From: Hominisplanchenecus faecis | GTDB taxonomy: Bacteria > Bacillota > Clostridia > Lachnospirales > Lachnospiraceae | Assembly (NCBI RefSeq): GCF_020687205.1 | Contig: NZ_JAJEQE010000003.1 | Span: forward strand, 1 to 64,000 | Direction: 5' to 3' | DNA length: 64,000 nucleotides | In this document: positions 55,274-63,224 of the stretch, piece after piece | Layout of the letters: each line of letters begins with the position of its first letter | How positions within the stretch are numbered: position 1 is the stretch's first letter | Program-made: the position numbers and the translations under genes | The notes under the pieces: generated by a model | What the model was told of the DNA's origin: nothing | Database searches by the model: none | Seen by the model: the letters and a program-made list of their open reading frames with translations, nothing else

Positions 55274-55720
55274 ATGGGGTTATTTGGCTTATCTCGGAAA
55301 GAAAAGGAAATCTGGGCATCCATTGTAATTCAAAGAATTAAGCCGGATATGCAGATTGATGATGGCCTTTTAAAGAATGCTACAGAAATCTATATCAATC
55401 AGCATATTAGAATTTTAGAAGAAAGTGCTCGTCTTGTGTTAGAATCTAAAAATAACAAAACAAGAGAAGACAGATATGAGTTAGCATTACAACATTTTAG
55501 CACATTATCAAAAATCCGGAAGTATGCCGATAAAAATCAGAAAAAAAGGATTGCAGATGCACAGGATTACTTCATGATTATGAATGAACATTATAAACAT
55601 CCAGAACGTATCAGAAAACAGGAAAAGCAGAAATTGAAAAGACAGAAAAGAGATTCGTTTTTGGAAGATTATGGAACGATGGAAATCTTGGATGATATTT
55701 TTGATGATCACAACAATTAA
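55274..55720 (+). CDS. Unknown 148-residue charged helical protein, third gene of the HNH cassette
   Basis: Starts MGLFGLSRKEKEIWASIVIQ, is almost wholly helical and highly charged, and ends with an acidic tail (LDDIFDDHNN). It lies 17 nt after the HNH gene and is closed by a shared terminator, so it belongs to the same transcript. I do not recognise a family. Confidence 0.75.
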   Translation: MGLFGLSRKEKEIWASIVIQRIKPDMQIDDGLLKNATEIYINQHIRILEESARLVLESKNNKTREDRYELALQHFSTLSKIRKYADKNQKKRIADAQDYFMIMNEHYKHPERIRKQEKQKLKRQKRDSFLEDYGTMEILDDIFDDHNN

Positions 55721-55723
55721 AGC

Positions 55724-55748
55724 GAGGCAGCGGAAAATCCGTTGCCTC
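55724..55748. terminator. Bidirectional terminator
   Basis: GAGGCAGCGGA and TCCGTTGCCTC form a stem around AAA, placed between the HNH cassette and the convergent XRE gene. Confidence 0.85.
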
Positions 55749-56046
55749 ATTTCAGTATTATGACAATTAATCTAACTCTGCTTTCCAACTCATATCTCCA
55801 ATACTCCGCTGCCTCATACTCCCTGGGTTTTGAGAGTACCGGTACGGTAAAGAGTTCAATCGGAACGCCGAGTGTTGATGCGAAGAGTTTCATAAGATCT
55901 GTTTTCGGTGTTCGGACATCGCTTTCGTACTGAGCAATCCGGACATCAGCACAGCTGTCAGGAAATCCGACAGCTATGCCGAGTTCTTTCTGGGTGAGAT
56001 GATTTTTCTGTCTTAAGTGTTTTAATTTTCTTCCAAATGTAATCAT
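55747..56046 (-). CDS. XRE-family regulator
   Basis: 99 residues. A single HTH (FGRKLKHLRQKNHLTQKELGIAVGF...RIAQYESDVRTP) is followed by a short C-terminal extension. It starts 4 nt after the dUTPase stop and is probably co-transcribed with dut and mobC in a plasmid-like remnant. Confidence 0.85.
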   Translation of the reverse strand: MITFGRKLKHLRQKNHLTQKELGIAVGFPDSCADVRIAQYESDVRTPKTDLMKLFASTLGVPIELFTVPVLSKPREYEAAEYWRYELESRVRLIVIILK

Positions 56047-56050
56047 AGTA

Positions 56051-56464
56051 TTATTCTCCTGTGCTTCCGAATGCTCCAGTTCCTTGTTCTTCACCGAGGT
56101 CCAGGACAAAGTCTGCGATCACGACCGGTGTGATCACCAGCTGACTGACGCATGTGTCTTTATGAATGGTCTGAGAAGATGTGCTCACGTTGCTGATAAT
56201 GGCATGGATTTCACCACGGTAACCGGAATCAATCGGTGGAAGTTCGCATACCAGTCCTTTTGCTGCCATGCTGCTCCGTGGAAAGACATATCCGGCAAAT
56301 CCATCCGGGATGATGAGACCGAATCCAAGCGGAATTCTTGCAATCTCACCTGGTTTTAATACGCACTCATAAGGCATGAATACATCAGCACCGGCATCAT
56401 TTTCATGTGGCCGGAAGGGATGATGATCTGCTTTCAGACCAAAGTCAATCAGTTTAATCTTCAT
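56051..56464 (-). CDS. dut: dUTP diphosphatase (dUTPase)
   Basis: 137 residues with the five trimeric-dUTPase motifs in order: AGADVF, PRSSMAAKG, IDSGYRGE, a TPVV segment, and GTGAFGSTG at the C-terminus. It hydrolyses dUTP to dUMP and pyrophosphate. Its place between mobilization-type genes suggests mobile-element origin rather than the housekeeping copy. Confidence 0.93.
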   Translation of the reverse strand: MKIKLIDFGLKADHHPFRPHENDAGADVFMPYECVLKPGEIARIPLGFGLIIPDGFAGYVFPRSSMAAKGLVCELPPIDSGYRGEIHAIISNVSTSSQTIHKDTCVSQLVITPVVIADFVLDLGEEQGTGAFGSTGE

Positions 56465-56732
56465 GGCTGCTCATCTCCTTCCGAATCAGCAATGGATAAT
56501 CTGCTTTTAAGATATCTGACGGCATCCAAAGTTTTGAAATAGGATTCTGGCAGGACATCTGTTTTTCCATACAGCTTCCTCTCTGACAGAATGGACCGGT
56601 CAGATCTGGTGCAAAAAGGATCGGGCTTAATTTGTACAATCGCTGCCAGATCTGGAGCATCACGATCCTAGTCTCATCCGTATTTCTTCGGCAGGTTCTC
56701 TGACCGATCATAGAAATAAGTTCATGATGCAC
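56454..56732 (-). CDS. Unknown Cys-containing 92-residue protein
   Basis: An open frame between mobC and dut, overlapping both slightly. Starting at the internal ATG (MIGQRTCRRNTDETRI) it would be 85 residues. Four cysteines occur across the sequence, with no family recognised. Its position in a tight operon supports it, but it could be a remnant of a longer gene. Confidence 0.5.
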   Translation of the reverse strand: MHHELISMIGQRTCRRNTDETRIVMLQIWQRLYKLSPILFAPDLTGPFCQRGSCMEKQMSCQNPISKLWMPSDILKADYPLLIRKEMSSHED

Positions 56733-57037
56733 TGATGGATCTCGTTTTCTATAGCACGTGACTGACTACCACCACTGTTAAAATGCTTGGCAATCTGATT
56801 TAGATTCGATCCGATTTTTCCATATTCACTGACCAGTTTTCTGAGATCGTTCATGTCTGCAACAACTTCAATTTGGTGATTGATTTGCTTTTCAAGTAGT
56901 AGTTTTCTCACATATTCAGAACGAGAAAGTCCTGTAACGTCAGCGGCTTCATTTAATACTGCCAATTCAATATCCGTTAATTTTAATGTGATGATGTTAC
57001 TCCTCTTGAGATTCTTTTCTTTCTTCTTTGGTGCCAT
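56708..57037 (-). CDS. MobC-like relaxosome protein
   Basis: 109 residues. The N-terminal ribbon-helix-helix (NIITLKLTDIELAVLNEAADVTGLSRSEYVRKLLL) and the C-terminal helix with EYGKIGSNLNQIAKHFNSGG are the MobC signature. MobC binds oriT and helps the relaxase. No relaxase gene follows, which shows that the mobilization system is incomplete. Confidence 0.88.
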   Translation of the reverse strand: MAPKKKEKNLKRSNIITLKLTDIELAVLNEAADVTGLSRSEYVRKLLLEKQINHQIEVVADMNDLRKLVSEYGKIGSNLNQIAKHFNSGGSQSRAIENEIHQCIMNLFL

Positions 57038-57447
57038 AGTCCTCCTTCTTTTTTGATAAGACATCTTGGATGTGCGATTACACTTTTTAACCGGCTGTCC
57101 CTTCCGGTTATATAAAGTGCTGCGACTATCTTTGATAGAGAGCCAACAGATATCTTTGATGTCTGTACGAGGGTATGGGGAATCGGAATCCCCATCAAGA
57201 GACTTACCCGGAGATATGCCGTAGCCATAAAATGGCGATACGGTAATACCTAGGTGGATCTTGCTCTAATCTATAAACCATCTTACATATACAAAAGATG
57301 GAGGGGTAAAATACAGGGTGTGAGAGAAAAATTTTCAAATTAAAAAATAAAAACGGGTTATCCGTTGATAAAATATAGAAATGTGGATATAATTGAAGTA
57401 AAAGAAAAATAACCACGTATAATCAGTTTTTAAATTGGAGGCGTTAT
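57038..57447. other. Non-coding region with hairpins upstream of mobC
   Basis: No gene. GGGAATC-GGA-ATCCCC-like and GCCGTAGCCAT-AAA-ATGGCGATACGG stems lie at about 57175-57250. Upstream of mobC this is a plausible vestigial oriT. Promoters for the divergent ATPase gene should lie in the AT-rich right part. Confidence 0.45.
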
Positions 57448-58602
57448 ATGAAATTATTGAGAGTTACCGCACAAGGCTTACCATTGTTTAAAGAGAAGCT
57501 GGATTTATCTTTTTATGCACAGCAAAGAGTTGCGGAAGAAGATAAAATGAATTTGTATTCCTTGTTTTCAAATATATATTTAAATCCGGCTAACGCGTTT
57601 ATAGGAATCAATGCCTCAGGAAAGACCTCTGTATTAAAGGTGCTTCTTCTTGCGTTGGGAATTATAAATAACGAACCAATCAATCATATGAATACGAAAG
57701 ATATATTAGGAAATACAAAAAATGCTATTTTGAATGTATATTTTTATTCGGAGACTACAAAAGAAATTTGCAGACTGGAAACGGTCATAACATCTAAGAA
57801 TACGAAAGTAGAAGGAGTTGTGTACAGTATTGAATCAGAATCATTATGGTCAAAAAAAGCTGAAGAAGTAACAACTCGTAAAGCTATGCTGGATTTTGAG
57901 GAGAGAGAACCATTCATTGTTCGAGATGAACAGGAAAGCTTTTTGTCAGATGATGTTAGTATTATGATCGCATATAATAAAAAAACTGGTAAACATATAA
58001 AAGTAGTCAGCATGTTACTTTTCACCAATGTGAATGTGTTACCATTTTCAGAAGGAATTCCGGCTGAGGTTATTTCCTATCTGGATCCAACAATTGAAAA
58101 ATTATATTTTGAAGAAAAAAATGAGAAGCCAATTATACATTTAAAATTTAAAGGAAAAGAAGAGATTGTATTGAACAATCCAATCGAATTAAATAATTAT
58201 CTCTCGTCAGGAACTGTAAAAGGAATGATTACTTTCACTCTGGCGCAAGAAGTTCTGAAAGATGGAGGCTGCCTGATTGTTGATGAGGTAGAGAATCATT
58301 TCAATAAAGAAATAGTAAGTACTTTAATTCGTTTCTTTATGGACGGAAAAATAAATAAAAATGGTGGTATGCTAATCTTCTCCACTCATTATCCGGAACT
58401 TTTGGATGAATACGACCGTAATGACAGTATTTTTATTACTAGAAATAGAGATGGGATTACAGCAGAGAATCTATCCAATATTCTAAAAAGAAATGATATT
58501 AAGAAAAGCGATGCTTATCAGAGTGGATTTCTGGAAGGAACGACACCTACTTATGAAGCTTATATGCAGTTGAAGAAAAGTATAGCTGCATCTCTGAAAT
58601 AG
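57448..58602 (+). CDS. AAA_15/AAA_21-type ATPase (RloA/AbiL/AriA-like)
   Basis: 384 residues with an SMC/ABC-like ATPase fold: Walker A GINASGKTS (53-61), Walker B CLIVDEVENHF (about 275-285) and an H-loop region STHYPELLDEY (about 312). No long coiled coil is present. ATPases of this group pair with TOPRIM-like partners in the RloAB, AbiL and PARIS defence systems. The next gene, 10 nt downstream, fits such a partner. Structure-based family calls would sharpen this; the defence role is inferred. Confidence 0.8.
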   Translation: MKLLRVTAQGLPLFKEKLDLSFYAQQRVAEEDKMNLYSLFSNIYLNPANAFIGINASGKTSVLKVLLLALGIINNEPINHMNTKDILGNTKNAILNVYFYSETTKEICRLETVITSKNTKVEGVVYSIESESLWSKKAEEVTTRKAMLDFEEREPFIVRDEQESFLSDDVSIMIAYNKKTGKHIKVVSMLLFTNVNVLPFSEGIPAEVISYLDPTIEKLYFEEKNEKPIIHLKFKGKEEIVLNNPIELNNYLSSGTVKGMITFTLAQEVLKDGGCLIVDEVENHFNKEIVSTLIRFFMDGKINKNGGMLIFSTHYPELLDEYDRNDSIFITRNRDGITAENLSNILKRNDIKKSDAYQSGFLEGTTPTYEAYMQLKKSIAASLK

Positions 58603-58612
58603 GAGGTGCACT

Positions 58613-59131
58613 ATGGAACTGGCAAAATATAAAGCGTGTATATGTGAAGGTGCTGCAGAAAATGCAATTATGGATATTCTTCTAGATAAAGAATTGCTTG
58701 TGTTTTCGAGAGAAGAGATGCTGGAGGAGTCAGTAATTCGATGTAGGGACGGCAAGAAATTTGAACAGAAATATTTGAGAAAAGGATTTGCAGAAAAGAT
58801 ATCAGTAATCAGAATATTAGATTCAAGAAGAGAAAAATTTAAAATTGGTAAAGCATATGAACATAAGATAGATGTCATCAATGTGATTACTGCACCGGAA
58901 ATAGAAATGTTGATTATCTTTGCTGAAAATCAGTATAAAGAATTCAAAAAGTCAGGGAAAAAACCAAGTGATTTTTGCAAGGAAAATCTTAGAATGTCTG
59001 ACGTAAAATCATATGATTATGTGTTTAATTATTTTTCTAATTCTGGGATTCTTGTGGAAGCAATAAAAGAGTATCATAGAACAGCTAAGATTCCAAAAGG
59101 TGAATATACGCTGCTCGATTTGTTAAAATAA
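58613..59131 (+). CDS. TOPRIM-like partner of the ATPase (RloB/AriB-like)
   Basis: 172 residues. The N-terminal CEGAAEN (11-17) fits the TOPRIM glutamate motif, DSRR (70-73) the second acidic site, and TAPEIEMLI (93-101) the segment seen in RloB-like proteins. It is shorter than most RloB or AriB proteins. A GGAGGTG site and 10-nt gap link it to the ATPase gene. If active it would be a nuclease effector released or controlled by the ATPase. Function is inferred. Confidence 0.65.
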   Translation: MELAKYKACICEGAAENAIMDILLDKELLVFSREEMLEESVIRCRDGKKFEQKYLRKGFAEKISVIRILDSRREKFKIGKAYEHKIDVINVITAPEIEMLIIFAENQYKEFKKSGKKPSDFCKENLRMSDVKSYDYVFNYFSNSGILVEAIKEYHRTAKIPKGEYTLLDLLK

Positions 59132-59162
59132 AAAAATTGCATATCAGAGGCTGTATTTTCAC

Positions 59163-59220
59163 CCTCCTTCTTTTGTATATATGAAAGATATTTTTTATGT
59201 ACGAAGGAAGGAGGTTTTTT
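59163..59220 (+). terminator. Inverted repeat ending the ATPase-TOPRIM operon
   Basis: CCTCCTTC and GAAGGAAGGAGG flank a 30-nt AT-rich loop and are followed by TTTTTT. The right arm also contains the ribosome site of the following fragment. Confidence 0.6.
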
Positions 59221-59221
59221 C

Positions 59222-59467
59222 ATGCCTAAAGTCAGAAAAGAAATTCCAGAATTGGAAAAGCTGGTGCAGGTCGGAAGAAAGAAAGTTGTCCGTTATGAGG
59301 AAGGGGCGCAATTATATTCTATGAATAACAGTTTAGCAGAAGTACACCCAGAGCTTGTTTCGGAGTGGTCGAAAAAGAATAAGATAAAACCGACAGAGAT
59401 TTCTATTGGCTCTCATAAGAAAGTGATTTGGAGATGTGAGAAAGGACACGAGTGGGAGAACATTTGA
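59222..59467 (+). pseudogene. Truncated zinc-ribbon repeat protein
   Basis: 81 residues. After a 40-residue lead, one repeat of the type HPELVSEW...GSHKKVIWRCEKGHEWE matches treble-clef repeat proteins that normally carry many copies and a nuclease-like C-terminus. It ends directly after the first repeat, so most of the gene is lost. Confidence 0.7.
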
Positions 59468-59565
59468 AAATGGATATATTGAGTAAAAAAGCCTATATAG
59501 GCAGAAATTTTCAATAAAAGCCAAAACAACTCAAAAACTTTGCTTTTAACATTGGCTAGAAGATG

Positions 59566-59904
59566 TTAATCTGTCAGTTTGTTTTCTTCACCCCAAACAC
59601 AAAGCTGATCTAACACTACCATTAGTGACTTGCCACGTTCCGAAAGACAGTATTCCACCTTGGGTGGAATTTGAGGATATTCAGTACGGATAATCAGTTT
59701 GTCAGACTCTAGTTCCTTGAGATTGGTACTTAATGTTTTATCGGAAATTGTTTTCAGATAACGCTTCAGCTCATTGAACCTTACAGTTTTAAATTCCATT
59801 AAACAATAAAGAATGACCATTTTATGTTTGCCGGAAATCAGGGACAAAGTGTAAGCAAAGCCTGTATCTTCAAAATTGGCATTTTCAATGTAGTTTTGTA
59901 TCAT
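59566..59904 (-). CDS. HxlR-family transcriptional regulator
   Basis: 112 residues. The winged HTH (SGKHKMVILYCLMEFKTVRFNELKRYLKTISDKTLSTNLKELE) is typical of HxlR proteins, which sense reactive aldehydes, quinones or redox stress. It diverges from a flavin reductase gene with an inverted repeat in the shared intergenic region. The start is the internal ATG (MIQNYIENANFE). Confidence 0.92.
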   Translation of the reverse strand: MIQNYIENANFEDTGFAYTLSLISGKHKMVILYCLMEFKTVRFNELKRYLKTISDKTLSTNLKELESDKLIIRTEYPQIPPKVEYCLSERGKSLMVVLDQLCVWGEENKLTD

Positions 59905-59923
59905 TATACTTTCTCCTTGGATA

Positions 59924-59974
59924 GTACCTATCATTTTTACCAGTACTTGAAATTCTGAATTGATTGAATATAAT
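59924..59974 (+). promoter_or_regulatory. HxlR operator and flavin reductase promoter
   Basis: AGTAC and GTACT arms flank a 14-15 nt spacer (59924-59948), suiting an HxlR dimer. Adjacent TTGAAA and TATAAT boxes spaced by 16 nt would drive the flavin reductase gene. Confidence 0.65.
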
Positions 59975-60024
59975 TATAAGTAGGATAAATAATTCTGTCA
60001 ATCTAATTTTAAGGAGAGATTATT

Positions 60025-60591
60025 ATGAGAACAAAGTTGAAAATTACGGAAGGAATTTTTCCTATGCCAGTGTTGATGGTGGCAACTTATAATGAGGACA
60101 ACAGTGTGAATGTAATGAATGCTGCTTGGGGGACAATGCAAGCAAGGGACATAGTTGCATTGAATCTTACCGAAACACATAAAACCGTGCAAAATATTAA
60201 GGCACGAGGTGCATTTACTGTTAGTATCGCAGATGTTGAACACTTGGTAGAAGCAGATTATTTTGGCGTAGAGTCTGGTAATCGTGTAACAGATAAATTT
60301 ACACGTAGCGGATTGACTGCAAGTAAGGCTGAAGTCGTAGATGCTCCTATTATCAATGAGTTTCCAATCTGTTTAGAATGTAAATTTATTGAGTATCAAG
60401 ATAATGAATACGGTTGTGGCGTTATTGGAAAGGTAGTGAATGTAACTGCCGATGAGAGCGTTATGGTAGACGGTAAAATTGATATTTCCAAGGTAAATGC
60501 CATTGCATTTGACCCTTATACTCATGGTTACTACAAAGTTACAGAGCGTGTGGGTGAAGCTTTCAAAGATGGGTTAAAACTGAAAAAGTAA
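60025..60591 (+). CDS. Flavin reductase/flavoredoxin family protein
   Basis: 188 residues of the FMN-binding split-barrel family (MPVLMVATYNEDNSVNVMNAAWGTMQ..., NLTETHKTVQNIKARGAFTVSI). Members reduce free or bound FMN or act as electron carriers. The divergent HxlR gene suggests induction by electrophile or redox stress. A terminator follows. Confidence 0.92.
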   Translation: MRTKLKITEGIFPMPVLMVATYNEDNSVNVMNAAWGTMQARDIVALNLTETHKTVQNIKARGAFTVSIADVEHLVEADYFGVESGNRVTDKFTRSGLTASKAEVVDAPIINEFPICLECKFIEYQDNEYGCGVIGKVVNVTADESVMVDGKIDISKVNAIAFDPYTHGYYKVTERVGEAFKDGLKLKK

Positions 60592-60662
60592 AGCTACAGG
60601 AAAGAAAAATTGATTAAGAAAAGATTCTTTCATAAAACATAGACACAAAATTTAATATTATA

Positions 60663-60706
60663 TAGCCACTTGGTTTTCAAAAAATCAGGTGGCTATTTTT
60701 ATTTTA
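60663..60706 (+). terminator. Terminator of the flavin reductase gene
   Basis: TAGCCAC pairs with GTGGCTA and is followed by TTTTTATTTT. Confidence 0.88.
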
Positions 60707-60756
60707 AGGAAGGTGGTCGAGAGGTATTGGCGGCAGGAGTGCTTTGGATTATCTGA

Positions 60757-61152
60757 TTATCCTATCTGCAAAAAGGTATTCACGAAACAATAGAGTATCT
60801 GGAAGCGTTTCTCAGACATCTACTTTTGAACGAGAAAAATGAACTTCATAATCGAAATCTTCATATAAGTGGACTTTTGAATGAAGAAAAAGTGGACATT
60901 CAAGATGGGAAAGTGGATATTGAAAGTGTACTTTCTCAAAAAGGCAGCGATTTCTCGGTAAAAACGACGATTCATATCCATAGACTTTTTGAAAAGTTTG
61001 GCTTTGATGAGGTGTTTGAAAGAAGTGCAGTTATGGAACTTCTTGAGCTGAAAGGTTCAGGTGCTTCAAAACTTCTTTCCAATTTGGTGCAGGCAGATAT
61101 TATTGAACCAGTATCCGGTCACGGAAAAGGAAAATATAAATTCAAGAAGTAG
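60757..61152 (+). pseudogene. C-terminal fragment of a Fic-family protein
   Basis: About 130 codons without an ATG start, opening after a stop at 60754. The start reads SYLQKGIHETIEYLEAFLRH and then NEKNELHNR, as in the region after the Fic catalytic core, and the end is a winged-helix-like tail (ASKLLSNLVQADIIEPVSGHGKGKYKF). The HPFxxGNGR active site is absent. Confidence 0.8.
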
Positions 61153-61249
61153 TTTGGGTATTGTAAAATTTTCACTCGATGAGTGGAAAATTTGCTTATG
61201 AAAGAAGTTTGTGCAGATTGTCTGCATAAATTCAAAATAACTCAAAAAC

Positions 61250-61278
61250 TTGAATTTTAACATTGGTTAAGTTAAAAT
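61250..61278 (+). promoter_or_regulatory. Promoter of the wHTH gene, shared design with 63932
   Basis: TTGAAT and TAAAAT are spaced by 17 nt. The surrounding bases (CAAAAACTTG, CTAAGTTAAAAT-like) recur at 63932-63960 and partly at 59524-59560. Confidence 0.65.
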
Positions 61279-61302
61279 GAAATAAATTAAGTTAAAAAGA
61301 GA

Positions 61303-62259
61303 ATGAGAAATATGCTTACAAGCGTATTCGGGATTTCTATAAAATATGAAGCATGGAATCATCAGGATTCTTTGCCTGTTTATATTGCAGGGAGTTATGA
61401 TTTTCATACAGCATATATTGGAAACAGACGCTGTATAATGCTTGCTCCAACAGAAGAACTTGCCACACTTCCGGCATTGAAAAAACAAATTGTAAAAATA
61501 CAGCAGGTTGATAATGTGCCAGTCGTATTTGAACTTACAACTGTATCAAATTATCGAAGAAAAAGCCTTATAGAAAATAATATACCGTTTATTACTGATA
61601 AGCAGGTCTTTCTTCCTTTCATCGGAACAATGCTTTCTGATGAGAAAGAACCCCCAAAATTAAGGGGGAAGTTTGTTTATTCCACGCAGCAGTTGTTTTT
61701 GTTTTATCTGTATAGTAAGAAAAAACGATTGTATATTTCAGAAGCCGGAAAAGTGCTTCCATTTACAGCAATGACCTTGACCAGAGCAGTAAAGCAGTTG
61801 GAAACGACGGATTTGTTTTTGGTAGCAAAAGACGGTGTCAACAAGTTTATTGAGTCAAAATATAAGCGAGATGAATTATTTGAAAAAGCAAAAGTATATT
61901 TGACGACTCCTGTTCGAAAAACAGGATATATAGATAAGACGCAAGTTACAGAAAATATGGTCTTTGCAGGGGAAACGGCACTTTCTGAAAAAGCAATGTT
62001 AAATCCAAGCCGAGTTGTTACCTATGCAATTAGTGAGAAAGATTATGATAAAACCTTGCTAACCGATGAATTGATAGACCTGGATAAGCAGGTAAGACTT
62101 GAATTATGGGCATACAGCCCGAAACAATTTTCAGAGGATAACAGTGCTGATGATATTTCCATTGTTTTATCTTTTGGAGATACAAACGATGAAAGAATTG
62201 AAGAAGCAGTAGATGAATTGCAGGGAATTGTGTTATTTCTCAAAAAACGGGAATTATAA
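61303..62259 (+). CDS. Unknown wHTH-containing protein, possibly AbiEi-like
   Basis: 318 residues. An N-terminal alpha/beta region (residues 1-120) is followed by a MarR-like winged helix (about 128-185, FLFYLYSKKKRLYISEAGKVLPFTAMTLTRAVKQLE) and a C-terminal region containing FAGETALSEKAML, which recalls AbiEi antitoxins. No nucleotidyltransferase toxin follows, so the toxin-antitoxin idea is weak. The leader would be only about 18 nt. Confidence 0.6.
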   Translation: MRNMLTSVFGISIKYEAWNHQDSLPVYIAGSYDFHTAYIGNRRCIMLAPTEELATLPALKKQIVKIQQVDNVPVVFELTTVSNYRRKSLIENNIPFITDKQVFLPFIGTMLSDEKEPPKLRGKFVYSTQQLFLFYLYSKKKRLYISEAGKVLPFTAMTLTRAVKQLETTDLFLVAKDGVNKFIESKYKRDELFEKAKVYLTTPVRKTGYIDKTQVTENMVFAGETALSEKAMLNPSRVVTYAISEKDYDKTLLTDELIDLDKQVRLELWAYSPKQFSEDNSADDISIVLSFGDTNDERIEEAVDELQGIVLFLKKREL

Positions 62260-62354
62260 AGATTTAATTCTTTACTACGGATGTGTATTGTAAAAAATTA
62301 TTTTGCTATACTGACAATATCAACAGAAAAGGTGGATATTAGCGAGGTGATCAG

Positions 62355-62507
62355 ATGAATGCAACACAGAGAATACGATTAATTCGGATAATAGAAAAGA
62401 TTGAAAAAAATCCGGAATTCAGTAACAAGCTTGGATTGAAAAATACATCTGATTTTATATCAGATAAACAACAAAAAATGAATCACTCACAACTGGATGA
62501 GTGTTAG
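62355..62507 (+). CDS. 50-residue protein
   Basis: Starts MNATQRIRLIRIIEKIEKNP with a good GAGGTG site. It is helical and charged and ends 12 nt before the next small gene. It looks like the first gene of a three-gene unit of unknown function. Confidence 0.6.
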   Translation: MNATQRIRLIRIIEKIEKNPEFSNKLGLKNTSDFISDKQQKMNHSQLDEC

Positions 62508-62519
62508 AAGGAGAAAAAG

Positions 62520-62735
62520 ATGTTATCATTATTATTTACTATTTGTATGATTTGGTTTGTTGGAAAATTTTTTATATTTGGCTTAAAAGCATCCTGGGGA
62601 ATCCTGAAATTACTTTGTACGGTTATTTTCTTTCCGGTGATATTGATTGGAATGGTGGTAGGCGGATTAATGTATATAGCTTTTCCGCTATTGATCATTG
62701 GTGGGATTATCGGACTTGTAACTTCACATTCATAA
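62520..62735 (+). CDS. 71-residue membrane protein
   Basis: Starts MLSLLFTICMIWFVGKFFIF. It is nearly all hydrophobic with two or three predicted helices and few charges. GAAGGAG precedes the ATG. It is grouped with the flanking small genes. Confidence 0.7.
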   Translation: MLSLLFTICMIWFVGKFFIFGLKASWGILKLLCTVIFFPVILIGMVVGGLMYIAFPLLIIGGIIGLVTSHS

Positions 62736-62756
62736 AGAGTCAGAGAGGTGTTTTTT

Positions 62757-63173
62757 ATGGGATATGATATTGAAAAAGAAAAAAGAGAAGCAATTGAAGC
62801 TGGACATAGAGCCTTAAACAGTCTTAGTACAGCAAAAGAAAATCTGAACAGTGCAAAAAACTGGGGTCTGGTAGATATGTTTGGCGGAGGATTTTTCAGT
62901 ACAATGCTGAAACATTCAAAAATGGAGCAGGCGAAGCAGAATATGGAGCAGGCAAAGTATGATCTCCGTAATTTCAGCAGAGAATTAAATGATGTAAATA
63001 TGGCATGTAACCTGCATATCGATACCGGAAATTTTCTTTCATTTGCAGATTATTTTTTTGATGGATTTGTTGTGGACTGGATGGTCCAGGATCGAATCAA
63101 TAATGCAAAAAGACAGGTAGAAGAAGCTATTCGAAGAACAGAAAGTATCGTTAATCAATTACAGCGTATGTAA
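62757..63173 (+). CDS. 138-residue helical protein of the small three-gene unit
   Basis: Starts MGYDIEKEKREAIEAGHRAL. Two coiled-coil regions flank a Gly-rich hydrophobic segment (LVDMFGGGFFSTMLKH). GAGAGGTG lies before the ATG at 62757; an in-frame GTG at 62748 overlaps it. No family is assigned; a membrane-associated role is possible because of the adjacent membrane protein. Confidence 0.72.
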   Translation: MGYDIEKEKREAIEAGHRALNSLSTAKENLNSAKNWGLVDMFGGGFFSTMLKHSKMEQAKQNMEQAKYDLRNFSRELNDVNMACNLHIDTGNFLSFADYFFDGFVVDWMVQDRINNAKRQVEEAIRRTESIVNQLQRM

Positions 63174-63179
63174 AGAGAA

Positions 63180-63209
63180 GGGCAATGAATCAGAAATGGT
63201 TCATTGCCC
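63180..63209. terminator. Terminator between convergent genes
   Basis: GGGCAATGAA and TTCATTGCCC form a 10-bp stem with a 10-nt loop. Confidence 0.75.
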
Positions 63210-63224
63210 TTCGTGCGTTATGGA

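Noticed and set aside
60826-61152. Intact small regulator gene
   Set aside because: The residues upstream of the apparent TTG start continue in frame as Fic-family sequence up to a stop codon, so this is the tail of a broken Fic gene.
61303-62507. AbiE toxin-antitoxin pair
   Set aside because: The 318-residue protein has a possible AbiEi-like segment, but the next gene encodes only 50 residues and no nucleotidyltransferase motif is present.
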